This document shows positions 40,756 through 49,556 of a DNA stretch of 64,000 nt, in pieces. Source of the DNA: Salinibaculum rarum (GTDB taxonomy: Archaea > Halobacteriota > Halobacteria > Halobacteriales > Haloarculaceae); contig NZ_CP129992.1 of NCBI RefSeq assembly GCF_030505615.1, positions 2,356,001 through 2,420,000 on the forward strand, read 5' to 3'. Position 1 is the stretch's first letter, and each line of letters starts with the position of its first letter. Both the position numbers and the translations under genes were made by a program. The notes beneath the pieces are model-generated. The model saw only the letters and a list, made by a program, of their open reading frames with translations. It did not search any database and was not told where the DNA came from.

Positions 40756-41974
40756 TTGCGGCTTCAGTCCTGAACTGCTAGCTTTATCTACTTAGAGCGC
40801 CTCTAGAGAGTATTCAGAAATCTTCTGAAGTAGACCATGCCACGAACACAACAGTACTCTGTCGATCTGTCTGCCGATGAACGAGCGGAACTGAACGCGA
40901 TGCTTTCGGCTGGCACATACAAGACGCGGGAACTCACGCGTGCACGGTGTCTCTTGCACGCCGATGACGGCTTGACTGACCCGGAGGTCAGTGAAGCCGT
41001 CGGCTGTCATCCCGGGACAGTCGGTCGCATCCGTAAACGCTACACTGAAGACGGCCTCGCGGCGATCACTCGCCGCAAGGCCGACCGCGTCTACGAGCGA
41101 AAACTCGACGGACGTGAGGAAGCCCACCTCATCGCCTTGGCGTGCAGCGATCCGCCAGAAGGACGTTCTCGCTGGTCGCTCCATCTTCTTGCAGACCACT
41201 TCGTCGCTCTCTCCGAGATCGACGTTGAGTCGATCTCTCACGAAACCGTGCGACAGATCCTAAAAAAACACAACTCCACCCTCACCGATCCAAATCTTGG
41301 GTGATTACGCCCGAGAACAGCGCTGCCTTCGTCTGCAAGATGGAGGACGTTCTTGATCTCTACCACGAACCCTACGACGAAAAACGTCCAGTCGTTTGTT
41401 TTGACGAGTCCAACAAGGAACTGCACAAGGAAGTCCGCGACCCGCTCCCGGCCCGCCCGGGAGCGGTCGCTCGGTACGACTACACCTACGAACGGAATGG
41501 CACACGCAACCTCTTCGTGGTAAGCGAACCGTTGACTGGCTGGCGACACGTCGAGGTAACCGAGCGACGACGCAAACAGGAATTCGTCGCTCAGATGCAG
41601 TCGTTGGTGGATGATCACTACCCGGATGCGGAGTGCATCCGGGTGGTGATGGATAATCTGAACACGCACCAACGGTACGCCTTCTACGAACATCTCCCGC
41701 CAGCAGAAGCTCGTCGGTTGCTCAGTAAGCTCGAGTTTCACTTCACGCCAGAACACGGCAGTTGGCTGAACATGGCGGAAATCGAGTTCAGCGCTCTGTG
41801 GACGGAGTGTCTTGACCGCCGCATTCCTGACCCAGCGACACTCCGTACGGAGGTCGCTGCGTGGGAACGCACCCGAAACGAGGACGAATCCGAGATTGAT
41901 TGGCAGTTCACGGCCGATGACGCTCGCATCAAACTCCGCCAGCTATATCCAGCAAATCACGATTGAAGCCGCAC
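40756..41974 (+). mobile_element. IS630-family insertion sequence, apparently complete
   Basis: 1219 bases bounded by 12-base terminal inverted repeats TTGCGGCTTCAG (40756-40767) and TTGAAGCCGCAC (41963-41974), matching in 10 central positions. It is flanked on both sides by TA (40754-40755 and 41975-41976), the target duplicated by IS630/Tc1 elements. The transposase is encoded in two overlapping frames. The insertion lies in the last codons of a histidine kinase gene. Confidence 0.92.
40837..41966 (+). CDS. IS630-family transposase in two frames (probable -1 frameshift)
   Basis: The first frame (40837-41304) encodes the N-terminal HTH region (CHPGTVGRIRKRYTEDGL) and reads off after LKK. 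The second frame (open from before 41264 to 41966) continues with TQLHPHRSKSWVITPEN, the expected family sequence at this place, then the DDE core: VVCFDES, VVMDNLNTHQ and MAEIEFSALW. The frames join at a run of seven A (about 41261-41267); a -1 slip there gives one 376-residue protein. Programmed frameshifting or transcript slippage is likely; a deleted A inactivating the gene is the alternative. The stop lies inside the right repeat. Confidence 0.88.
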
Positions 41975-43000
41975 TATGTTGCCTTGTGGGTCGCGCTGTT
42001 TGAATTCGATTTCACCGCCGAGCGATTCGATACACCATTTCATCACGAACAGGCCAACACCCGAACCGTGGCATGTGGGCGTGGTTTCGTCCGGGGTAAA
42101 CAGCGCATCGAACTCGTCGTCGTGGATTGGCGGGTTCGAGTCGCTGATGTCGATCTCGACGCGGCCAGTGTTCGGAGAGGACCCGATGCTGACATCGACA
42201 GCCGGTCTTTCGTCCTCACTGTGGACGATAGCGTTTTCGAGTGCGTGAGTGAGCGCGTGCGTAAACGCCCCTTCACCAGCAATCCACATCTCGTCACGTT
42301 CGGTGATCGAAATTTCAGCTGACGGGTACTCGCACTCGACATCGTCTACCACCTGCTCGACGGCAGTCGTTGCGTGTCGCCGGACGAGCTCTGTTTCGGT
42401 CTGTGTTACTGCCTGCTCGATTTCTTTGACAGACTCTGCGATACTGCTCAAGTTCCTACCCCGGTTCCGAATTGTGGTGGCAGCCTCCCGAACCGACGCT
42501 ACCGTGGTCGTCTCGATAATCTGGCTCATATTGCCCGCGATTATCGTGGCTTCGTTTCGCAGATTGTGTCGGAGGATTCGCCAGAAGAGTTCTGCACGGT
42601 GGTATGTCTCATAGTAGTCTGTAATGTCGCGAATTTCCGCGCGGACGCAGGGTCGGTCCGCGACGGTTTGCCGGGAGAGTTCGATCTCCGCCCAGATTAG
42701 CTCCCCGTCGGCCCGTTTGAACCGCCACGTGAACTGTCGCGGACTGTCGGTCGTACTCTCGTATAAATGACGCTGGAAATCGCTTTCAGAACGTGGGTGT
42801 GTGTTGGCAGTATATGATTCGATAGAGCGGTCACGCAACTGTTCGGTCGTGTACCCGAGAATGGTCTCTACTCGTTCGTTCGCATCTAAAATCATCCCGT
42901 TTTGTGGGTCATATAACGCAATCCCGACGCTGAGAGTGTTATACTCCGACGGCAGTTCGATCCCCTTCTGGCATGGCATACAACAGTCGTAAGACTGCAT
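41957..43000 (-). CDS. PAS-domain sensor histidine kinase, C-terminus replaced by IS
   Basis: An N-terminal PAS domain (residues ~20-125: GIALYDPQNGMILDANERVE) precedes an H-box (FWRILRHNLRNE) and an HATPase domain with the N box HALENAIVHSE and G box GSGVGLFVMKW. This is a cytoplasmic haloarchaeal kinase with no membrane helix and two Cys pairs near the start (CCMPC). The last four residues and stop (RLQS) come from the IS element; the native tail appears to be CFYLPPKTPPETA. The core is intact, so function may persist. ATG at 43000 is about 33 bases after a TATATAC box; TTG at 43009 is an alternative. Confidence 0.85.
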   Translation of the reverse strand: MQSYDCCMPCQKGIELPSEYNTLSVGIALYDPQNGMILDANERVETILGYTTEQLRDRSIESYTANTHPRSESDFQRHLYESTTDSPRQFTWRFKRADGELIWAEIELSRQTVADRPCVRAEIRDITDYYETYHRAELFWRILRHNLRNEATIIAGNMSQIIETTTVASVREAATTIRNRGRNLSSIAESVKEIEQAVTQTETELVRRHATTAVEQVVDDVECEYPSAEISITERDEMWIAGEGAFTHALTHALENAIVHSEDERPAVDVSIGSSPNTGRVEIDISDSNPPIHDDEFDALFTPDETTPTCHGSGVGLFVMKWCIESLGGEIEFKQRDPQGNIVRLQS

Positions 43001-43095
43001 CCGCGGCAAGTGTTTGTTACTAAGAGCAGTATATACCTCTCTTTTTGGCTACCGTGACCCAGGATAGTGTGACGTGGTCTGCCCTCAACGACCAG

Positions 43096-43347
43096 TTACG
43101 CTGAGAGTTTCTGTACTTCTGCTGTCCACTCGCCGATGACATATCCATTCAGGTCTGCGTCTTTCCGCACATCGAGTTTATCTGCCATCGCTATCCGGAA
43201 GATTCCGCGTTCACTCTCGCTCAGTCGATGCGTCTCGAGGTGGGCAGCGACGCAGTCTTTCACTTCTGACTGGTCGGCGTATTCGGTCATGCGGATGGCA
43301 CGAGACTGGTCACAGACTGGGCAGTTGAGGATGCCGATTTCTGCCAT
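43096..43347 (-). CDS. Small C2H2-like zinc-finger protein
   Basis: 83 residues. CPVC at residues 9-12 and HLETH near residues 36-40 give a C2H2-type ligand pattern with a long spacer. The C-terminal part is acidic and ends with IGEWTAEVQKLSA. No recognised family. It lies between a kinase and HemAT and might be a regulator; this is only positional. Confidence 0.55.
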   Translation of the reverse strand: MAEIGILNCPVCDQSRAIRMTEYADQSEVKDCVAAHLETHRLSESERGIFRIAMADKLDVRKDADLNGYVIGEWTAEVQKLSA

Positions 43348-43531
43348 ACGGACGAATTTCTAGCCACTACAAAAGCCAACTGCTATGAGTACTATTGAGA
43401 GGTACGTACATTCACGACGCTTCAATACCTGCTATATTCAGAGTCCATGGGTCGTGAGAGCCGGTTTTTGGCTTCATCTCCCAGCAGATATTCGCTGGCA
43501 CGAGACTGTTTTGCCCTCGTAAGACCGACGC

Positions 43532-45046
43532 TCAGTTGTCTGTGAGACGGTGGGCAGTTTCGTTTATTTCGCGGACTTTGGCGGTGTGTTCTTCGTTTGC
43601 GGTGGCAATTGATTCAATCTCATCGGCGACAGCCTCAGCCTGAGAAACGAGTTCGTCGACCATGGAGGCGACCTCCTCAGTCGAGGCCGCCTGGTCGTTG
43701 GTCACCGCTGAAACCTCCTGGATGCCGTCTGAAGCCTCCTTGACTACCTCGGCGATGTTCTGGAGTTTCGACATGGCATCCTCGACCTGCTCCGTTCCCG
43801 TATCGACTTGCTGGGTCGTGTTCTCGAGGCTCCGGACAGTGTCGGCGGTGTCGTCCTTGATTTCGGAGACCATTTGCTCGATGTCGCTGGCGTGGTTCTT
43901 GGACTCCTCGGCAAGTGACTTGACCTCGTCTGCGACAACGGCAAAGCCCCCGCCAGCCTCGCCGGCGCGTGCGGCCTCGATGCTCGCGTTGAGTGCCAAC
44001 AGGTTGGTCTGCTCGGCGATGCCGTTTATCATCTCGACAACCTCATCTATCTCGTCGATTCGGTCCTGCAGACGAGCAACATCAGCCGCCGCCTTCGTGG
44101 AGGACTCGTTGACGCTGTTCATCACGTCGATGGCCTCAGTCGCGGCCTCCCGTCCATCACCGGCAAGTGTCTCGGCCCGTTCGCTCGTCTGAGTCACCTC
44201 ATCTGCAGTCGCCGCGATTTCCTCGACGGTCGCAGACAGGCTTTCGACCTCTCCTGCGACTTCGTTCATCGAGGTGGTCTGTTTTTGTGCCTTCGAGCTA
44301 ATGTGTGCGGCCCGGTCGGCGATGTCGTCTGCTGCGTCCTGGCACTCTCCGACTGCTGTTTCGACGTCGTCAGCGACATCCTGCTGGCGCTCTAGTTCCC
44401 GTTCGAGGTCCTGGCTGTAGGAGTGAATGTACGACTCCATGGCGACCTGCTGGTCGAGGTTCAGCAGTTTCATCACAGCCAGAGACTGGTCGACGACTTT
44501 GTCGATTGCCTCTGTCGGCGTGTATGTCTCTCGAGGGCCACTCGTCGCACTGTTCTGGACGGCCGTCCCGCCATCTGTCACAGCGACGTTCTCTTTGATA
44601 TCCTCCGCGACTGCCTCCATGATACCCTCGTAGTATATCGAGTAGGCACCGAGGTAGATTTTCGGCCCCAAATCGAGCATGTCGTGAATCTTGCCGATTC
44701 GGGCACGGTTCGAGAAGTACTCTTGGTCGTACTCGCCGCTTGAGAGGTCCGTGAGATACTGGCGTTGGGTCTGTTTGAGCTGGTCGACAGTTTTGCTCGA
44801 CCGGCCAAAGATAGCCAGAGTCTCATCGAACTGCTGGAGATGGTCGTAGAAATCGTCGACGAGGTCGCCACTGATCTGGCTGAGAGAATCAGACATCTCT
44901 TCGAGTAGCCTGGCATCTTCGGCATCGAATCCAGTAAACTCCTTTCGCCACTGGATTTCCCGTTGGTCGAGACCGAGTTCGCTTGTCAGCTGTCGGCCGT
45001 CTACCTGTCGTCGGTCTGCTGCAGTGAGTGTGTTGTCGTCGGTCAT
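43532..45046 (-). CDS. hemAT: HemAT-type globin-coupled aerotaxis transducer
   Basis: Soluble haem-based oxygen sensor of 504 residues that signals to CheA. The N-terminal ~190 residues form a sensor globin; the proximal His is His121 in [21 protein letters not shown] long coiled coil follows, with the methyl-accepting signalling hairpin [20 protein letters not shown] near residue 350. There are no membrane helices. It corresponds to HemAT-Hs (Htr10) of Halobacterium. A TATA-like GTATATAC lies about 70 bases upstream. Divergent che genes are not adjacent. Confidence 0.93.
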   Translation of the reverse strand: MTDDNTLTAADRRQVDGRQLTSELGLDQREIQWRKEFTGFDAEDARLLEEMSDSLSQISGDLVDDFYDHLQQFDETLAIFGRSSKTVDQLKQTQRQYLTDLSSGEYDQEYFSNRARIGKIHDMLDLGPKIYLGAYSIYYEGIMEAVAEDIKENVAVTDGGTAVQNSATSGPRETYTPTEAIDKVVDQSLAVMKLLNLDQQVAMESYIHSYSQDLERELERQQDVADDVETAVGECQDAADDIADRAAHISSKAQKQTTSMNEVAGEVESLSATVEEIAATADEVTQTSERAETLAGDGREAATEAIDVMNSVNESSTKAAADVARLQDRIDEIDEVVEMINGIAEQTNLLALNASIEAARAGEAGGGFAVVADEVKSLAEESKNHASDIEQMVSEIKDDTADTVRSLENTTQQVDTGTEQVEDAMSKLQNIAEVVKEASDGIQEVSAVTNDQAASTEEVASMVDELVSQAEAVADEIESIATANEEHTAKVREINETAHRLTDN

Positions 45047-45251
45047 GTTGTCTCGTTAGATAAGCCTCGACGGCGACCGACGATTCAGATTCGAGAACGG
45101 AGTTCCTTGCTAATAGTAGTATATACACCTACAACCAGCTACGATGGTATCACCAGTCCCCATCGAACAGACGATTCTCTATTTGCATGCCTCGCTTTCA
45201 AAAAACCAACGTCAGTTGACCATCCGGTTGTCAGAGCTGCAAGTCGTCGGG

Positions 45252-45644
45252 TTACTGCATCGACGACTGGGCCTGAGGTGGGGAAGCGTCGGGCTGTTCC
45301 GCAAGGGCACTCTGAATCGCCGCTCGCAGCGTGTCCAGTTTGAAGGGCTTCTCGAGGCACTCGGCGACACCGTGAGCCTGCAAGTTTCGCGGCGGGAGAC
45401 ACCCCGAAATCGCAATTATGGATGGGTCGCAAGGGGACCGTTCGATGGCGGTGAGCAGTTCAAGTTGCTGTGTCCCCTCGATTCGCCAATCACAGACCAC
45501 CACATCGACCGACGGGTCGAGGGCATCGAGCAAGGCGTCACCGGTCTCGACGCCGCGGACGTCGTGAAACTCCCGGAGCCGTCGAACGAAAATATTTCTG
45601 AGTTCGGTGTTGTCGTCAGCGACCACAATAGTGCGCTCAGGCAT
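45252..45644 (-). CDS. Stand-alone response-regulator receiver protein
   Basis: 130 residues, a single REC domain: acidic pair in VVADDNTEL, phospho-acceptor Asp in VVVCDWRIEG, Thr/Ser switch in IIAISGC and Lys in CLEKPFKLDTL. No output domain, so it works by protein interaction. ATG at 45644 gives MPERTIVVADD; the ATG five residues earlier is possible. The TATATAT element at about 45720 is far upstream. It lies upstream of hemAT in the same direction. Confidence 0.88.
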   Translation of the reverse strand: MPERTIVVADDNTELRNIFVRRLREFHDVRGVETGDALLDALDPSVDVVVCDWRIEGTQQLELLTAIERSPCDPSIIAISGCLPPRNLQAHGVAECLEKPFKLDTLRAAIQSALAEQPDASPPQAQSSMQ

Positions 45645-45861
45645 CACCTGAATTGACACAGATGAGCTATGTGAAGGCTGCTAAGAGTAATACTGAGTGG
45701 GGCCCATACCTCACCAGACTATATATCTGCACACAGTTTTGCAGTAGCCAGCGTCTCGGTGGTGATTGACGGACCGTTTTTGTTTTGGTTCGTGCCACAC
45801 GCTGACTGCTGTGCAGAGACAGTACCCGCCGCCGCCGTGACCGTACGCTATAGAACTGTCA

Positions 45862-46128
45862 TCACTCGAAGACTCCATCGTCACGCAACCCGGTCATGAG
45901 GTCAGCGACGAGCGCCTCCACATCGTCGTACGGGTAGTCCTGATACTCGGCGTACCCCATCCCGAGCTCCATCGCTCCCAACGAGACGCCGGGCGCCTCG
46001 AACGTCGTCGCTGCCCCGTCCGGGAGAACCGGGATGAGTTCCATCGGGTCGACGACGGGGTACTCCGCCTGTCCGAACACCGCCACCAGTTGCTCTCGAA
46101 TCTCTTCTTCGGGGTTTTCGGCAGTCAT
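45862..46128 (-). CDS. MTH865-family protein
   Basis: 88 residues: REQLVAVFGQAEYPVVDPME, then LIPVLPDGAATTFEAPGV and a helical end VEALVADLMTG. This pattern is that of the archaeal MTH865 family, an EF-hand-like helical protein of unknown function. ATG at 46128 gives MTAENPEEE. Confidence 0.78.
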   Translation of the reverse strand: MTAENPEEEIREQLVAVFGQAEYPVVDPMELIPVLPDGAATTFEAPGVSLGAMELGMGYAEYQDYPYDDVEALVADLMTGLRDDGVFE

Positions 46129-46263
46129 CACGAGTGGGTACACCACTTTGGCATAACACTATTTCGGGAGCCCTGGGCCACCCGTCGCCAGCGGTGACAT
46201 CTTATTTTTGACACTGCTGGCGGTGCAGGACGAGATGTAGATGTCGCTTGAGGAGTGTAAGTC

Positions 46264-46371
46264 GGGCCTGTGTCATCACGACAGGCCCTGAGTTGGCAGT
46301 CGTTATGGACTATCCTTAGTCCCGGACTACCGGACGGGCACGATGCCCGTACTGTCTGGAGCGACTGCCGG
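46264..46371 (+). ncRNA. Structured intergenic element, candidate non-coding RNA
   Basis: Four perfect stems in 108 bases. GGGCCTGT/ACAGGCCC (46264-46271 with 46281-46288). A long-range 8-bp stem GGCAGTCG/CGACTGCC (46295-46302 with 46362-46369). Inside it, hairpins GGACTA/TAGTCC (46307-46322) and ACGGGCA/TGCCCGT (46334-46350). A TTATTTTTG promoter-like element lies at 46202, which would place a start near 46230. It is not coding in any convincing frame. It could be a small RNA or a leader of the short-chain dehydrogenase gene. Identity unknown. Confidence 0.4.
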
Positions 46372-46455
46372 CGTATAAACACCAGCATCCCACTCGGTGT
46401 GGTGGGTACGGCGGCCGGGGGTAGCGTTTTCGGTGGCCGGGCACAAAAGACGGTC

Positions 46456-47175
46456 ATGCCACGAACAGCGGTCATCGCCGGCGTCGGTCCCGGTCTCGGA
46501 GAGTCACTCGCTCGAAAGTTCGCCAGTGAGGGCTGTCAGGTCGCACTGTTTGCGCGGTCCGAAGAGTACATCGACGAACTGGCCGACGACCTGCCCGCCC
46601 CTGGGGAGGGACTCGCAGTGCGGACGGACCTCACAGACGTCGACCAGATTAGAGATGGCTTCGAAACAGTCAGGGACGCGTTCGGTCCGGTCGACGTACT
46701 CGTCAACCACGCCAGCGCAGCGTCCTGGACAGGGCTGCTCGATACCGACGTCGAGGAGTTCGAACGGGCGTGGGAAGTCAACGGCCGGGGCGCGTTCGTC
46801 TGCTCGCAGGAAGCCGTCGGCGATATGGTCGACACGGGCGGCGGAACGGTCATCTTCACTGGTGCAACGTCGGCGGTGCGGAGTCTCGGCGGCACCATCG
46901 GGTTCACGGCCGCGAAGTTCGCGGCCCGCGGGATGGCGATGGACATCGCACAGGAGTTCGGTCCGGAGGGAGTCCACGTCGCACATGTGGTCATCGACGG
47001 CCAGATAGACGGGCCGAATGCGCGGGAGATGGCACCCGACCGCGCGGACGAGACTTTCCTGGACCCCGACGCGATGGCCGACACCTACTGGCACCTCGTC
47101 GAACAGGACGACGTGAGCACCCAACCGTTCGAAGTTCACATCACGAACGGCCCGCAAAACTCCGAGTTTATCTGA
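46456..47175 (+). CDS. Divergent short-chain dehydrogenase (SDR) with Phe in place of catalytic Tyr
   Basis: 239 residues, Rossmann fold. The NAD(P) motif is GVGPGLGESLA, the NNAG-like strand is LVNHASAAS, and the active-site segment reads GTIGFTAAKFAARG: Phe150 stands where the catalytic Tyr is expected, with Lys154 kept. Such F-x3-K SDRs exist in a known divergent subgroup. Oxidoreductase chemistry of the usual kind is doubtful. ATG at 46456 is chosen; the longer reading would run into the structured intergenic element. GTATAAAC at 46373 may be its promoter. Confidence 0.82.
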   Translation: MPRTAVIAGVGPGLGESLARKFASEGCQVALFARSEEYIDELADDLPAPGEGLAVRTDLTDVDQIRDGFETVRDAFGPVDVLVNHASAASWTGLLDTDVEEFERAWEVNGRGAFVCSQEAVGDMVDTGGGTVIFTGATSAVRSLGGTIGFTAAKFAARGMAMDIAQEFGPEGVHVAHVVIDGQIDGPNAREMAPDRADETFLDPDAMADTYWHLVEQDDVSTQPFEVHITNGPQNSEFI

Positions 47176-47481
47176 ATTGAATCGACCGATTTCCGGCGAG
47201 ACGACGAAGTGGGAATCTGCTCGTGGGATGGACGTGCCAACGCACCAGTTATCAATATCTGTAATTGGAGAATCGTCTACTGCATCGAACTCTCTAGAAT
47301 GGCCGGGAAATCCATCCGAAAACCGCCATACTGAACGGTTATTGAGAAGATGTTTGGCCGACCTGTTTTTCAATCTACACGTGCCCCAATTATTATCACA
47401 GGTGATATCCAACTACCGGGTTGAGAGGAGTGTCGAGCCAACTGAGTGGAGTGGTGTGTCACCTCCTGTGAATTGATACTA
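47176..47481. other. Intergenic region upstream of the membrane kinase
   Basis: 306 bases between the SDR and kinase genes. It is AT-richer than the flanks (for example CCAATTATTATCAC near 47384-47397, a possible promoter). No gene or repeat was recognised. Confidence 0.4.
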
Positions 47482-48531
47482 ATGTACGTCTCCAAACGGG
47501 TCCTGGGGGAAGGATACATCGTCGCAACAGGCGCTGTACTGGGCGCCGTCCTCGCCGTGCGATTGCTTCTGGAGGGGGGTGCTGGATTGTTCTGGGTCCT
47601 GGCCTCCGGCGTCTCCGTCGCCATCCTCGTCGGCGCCGATTACTGGCTCAAGCGACTGGACCTGGGGAGCGATCAGGTCTGGCAAGTCTCGAACTGGAGT
47701 GCGCTCGGGCTGGGAATCGGCACGGCGACACTCGTTGTCCTGACGGTGGCCACGCCGGCGACGACAGTGCGGGGCATCGACGTGACCGTACTCGGTGCCA
47801 CACTCGGCGCGGCGGCTGTCATCGGAGCACTCACCGGCGTCATCGTCACTGTCCACCAGACGAATCAGAACCTCCAGCGACAGAACGCTGTACTCCACAG
47901 AATCATGCGCCACAACCTCAGAAACGACATGTCGGTCGTGCTGTGTCTCCTCGACGATATTCAGGCGGACGGCAACGACGAAACAAGCGAGACGGCGCGT
48001 CAGGCTCGGGAGAAGATACAGTCGTTCGTCAAACTGACGGACAGGGTCCGCCAGGCGAATGTCGGACTGAGCGACACCGCAGACAAACGCAAGCGACGCG
48101 ACGTGGCAGCTATCGTCGCGTCACGGGTCAAGCAGCTGCGACGGGAAAACCCTGACCTGACCGTGGAAATGGAGCTGTGTGGCCAGGCGTTTGCATCCGT
48201 CGGGGAGACGTTCGGCCTCGTCATCGACAACCTCGTCGAGAGCGCACTCTCCGAGGAGACACCGACACCGCATCTCACGGTCCGGGTCGAGTGTGAACGA
48301 GAGACGGTCAGGCTGGTCATCGACGACACCCGACAGACCATCCCGGCAGCGGACCTCTCGGCGGTCGCTTCTGGGTCGGAGACGGCACTCAAACACGGCC
48401 TGGGAGTCGAACTGTGGCTCGTCGAATGGCTGGTCAACGCAAACGAAGGAAAAGTGACCTACGAGACCAACGATGACGGGCATCGCGTCACCATCAAACT
48501 CGACCGGGTGCGGGCACGCTTCGCCCGGTGA
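47482..48531 (+). CDS. Membrane sensor histidine kinase
   Basis: 349 residues. Four hydrophobic helices in the first ~125 residues are followed by a short coiled coil, the H-box IMRHNLRNDMSVV and an HATPase domain with an N box (LVIDNLVESAL) and a degenerate G box (KHGLGVELWLVEWLV). Haloarchaeal kinases with this RHNLRND motif normally pair with stand-alone receivers. Start ATG 47482 (MYVSKRVLGEG); the upstream reading lacks membrane character. The neighbouring menB gene lies downstream but is unrelated in function. Confidence 0.85.
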   Translation: MYVSKRVLGEGYIVATGAVLGAVLAVRLLLEGGAGLFWVLASGVSVAILVGADYWLKRLDLGSDQVWQVSNWSALGLGIGTATLVVLTVATPATTVRGIDVTVLGATLGAAAVIGALTGVIVTVHQTNQNLQRQNAVLHRIMRHNLRNDMSVVLCLLDDIQADGNDETSETARQAREKIQSFVKLTDRVRQANVGLSDTADKRKRRDVAAIVASRVKQLRRENPDLTVEMELCGQAFASVGETFGLVIDNLVESALSEETPTPHLTVRVECERETVRLVIDDTRQTIPAADLSAVASGSETALKHGLGVELWLVEWLVNANEGKVTYETNDDGHRVTIKLDRVRARFAR

Positions 48532-48590
48532 GTGCGACTGCGCCGGGCGAAACGCCGAATCTTTTTGCGCGCGCCGGCCCCAGCGCAGGT

Positions 48591-49487
48591 ATGGTCTCAG
48601 AGCTGTTCGACCCCGACGAGTGGGACGCTGTCGACGAGTTCGACTTCCGTGATATCACCTATCACCGCGGGACGGACGTTCCAGCGGCTCGCATCGCCTT
48701 CGACCGGCCGGAGGTCAGGAACGCGTTCCGGCCCGAAACCGTCGACGAACTGTACACGGCACTCGACCACGCCCGCCGCCAACCGGACGTGGGCTGTGTC
48801 CTCCTGACGGGCAACGGTCCGAGCGAGAAAGACGGCGGCTGGGCCTTCTGTTCGGGTGGCGACCAGTCGATTCGTGGCGACTCCGGGTACGAGTACACCG
48901 ACGACGAGGACGACGAGGCCGCACAGCACGGCGTCGGCCGACTCCACATTCTCGAAGTCCAGCGCCTCATCCGATTTATGCCGAAACCAGTCATCTGCGT
49001 CGCGCCGGGCTGGGCGGTCGGTGGCGGCCACTCGCTGCACGTCATCTGTGACATGACCATCGCCAGCGAGGAGGAAGCCATCTTCAAACAGACCGACGCG
49101 GACGTGGCGAGTTTCGACGCCGGCTTTGGCTCCGCGTATCTCGCCAAGCAGGTCGGCCAGAAGAAAGCCCGTGAGATTTTCTTCCTCGGGAAAGACTACG
49201 ACGCCGAGGAAGCCGAGGAGATGGGGATGGTCAACGAAGTCGTCCCCCACGAGGAGCTGGAGGAGGTCGCGCTCGCGTGGGCCGACGCCATCACGCGGAA
49301 GTCACCGATGGCGATTCGAATGCTGAAGTTCGCGTTCAACGCCGCCGACGACGGGATGGTCGGCCAGCAGGTCTTTGCCGGCGAGGCGACTCGCCTGGGC
49401 TACATGACCGAGGAGGCAAGCGAAGGCCGGGACGCGTTCAACGAGGGGCGACAGCCGGACTTCCGACAGTTCCCCTGGCACTACTGA
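48591..49487 (+). CDS. menB: 1,4-dihydroxy-2-naphthoyl-CoA synthase
   Basis: Crotonase-fold enzyme that closes the naphthoquinone ring in menaquinone synthesis. 298 residues. The MenB-specific insertion FCSGGDQSIRGDSGY, oxyanion residues in APGWAVGGGHSLH, DVASFDAGFGSAYLA and the C-terminal RQPDFRQFPW are all present. ATG at 48591 is the natural start. First of four consecutive menaquinone genes, all on the same strand. Confidence 0.95.
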   Translation: MVSELFDPDEWDAVDEFDFRDITYHRGTDVPAARIAFDRPEVRNAFRPETVDELYTALDHARRQPDVGCVLLTGNGPSEKDGGWAFCSGGDQSIRGDSGYEYTDDEDDEAAQHGVGRLHILEVQRLIRFMPKPVICVAPGWAVGGGHSLHVICDMTIASEEEAIFKQTDADVASFDAGFGSAYLAKQVGQKKAREIFFLGKDYDAEEAEEMGMVNEVVPHEELEEVALAWADAITRKSPMAIRMLKFAFNAADDGMVGQQVFAGEATRLGYMTEEASEGRDAFNEGRQPDFRQFPWHY

Positions 49488-49556
49488 CCGCCGAACCACT
49501 CGGCGTCCGGCACCCAACCGCAGTCGCTTTGGGTGTCCCGCACGTACGGAATCACA

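Noticed and set aside
43385-43522. 45-residue frame starting MSTIERYVHS
   Set aside because: Not acidic, rich in Trp/Arg/His and poor codon bias for this genome; no promoter evident.
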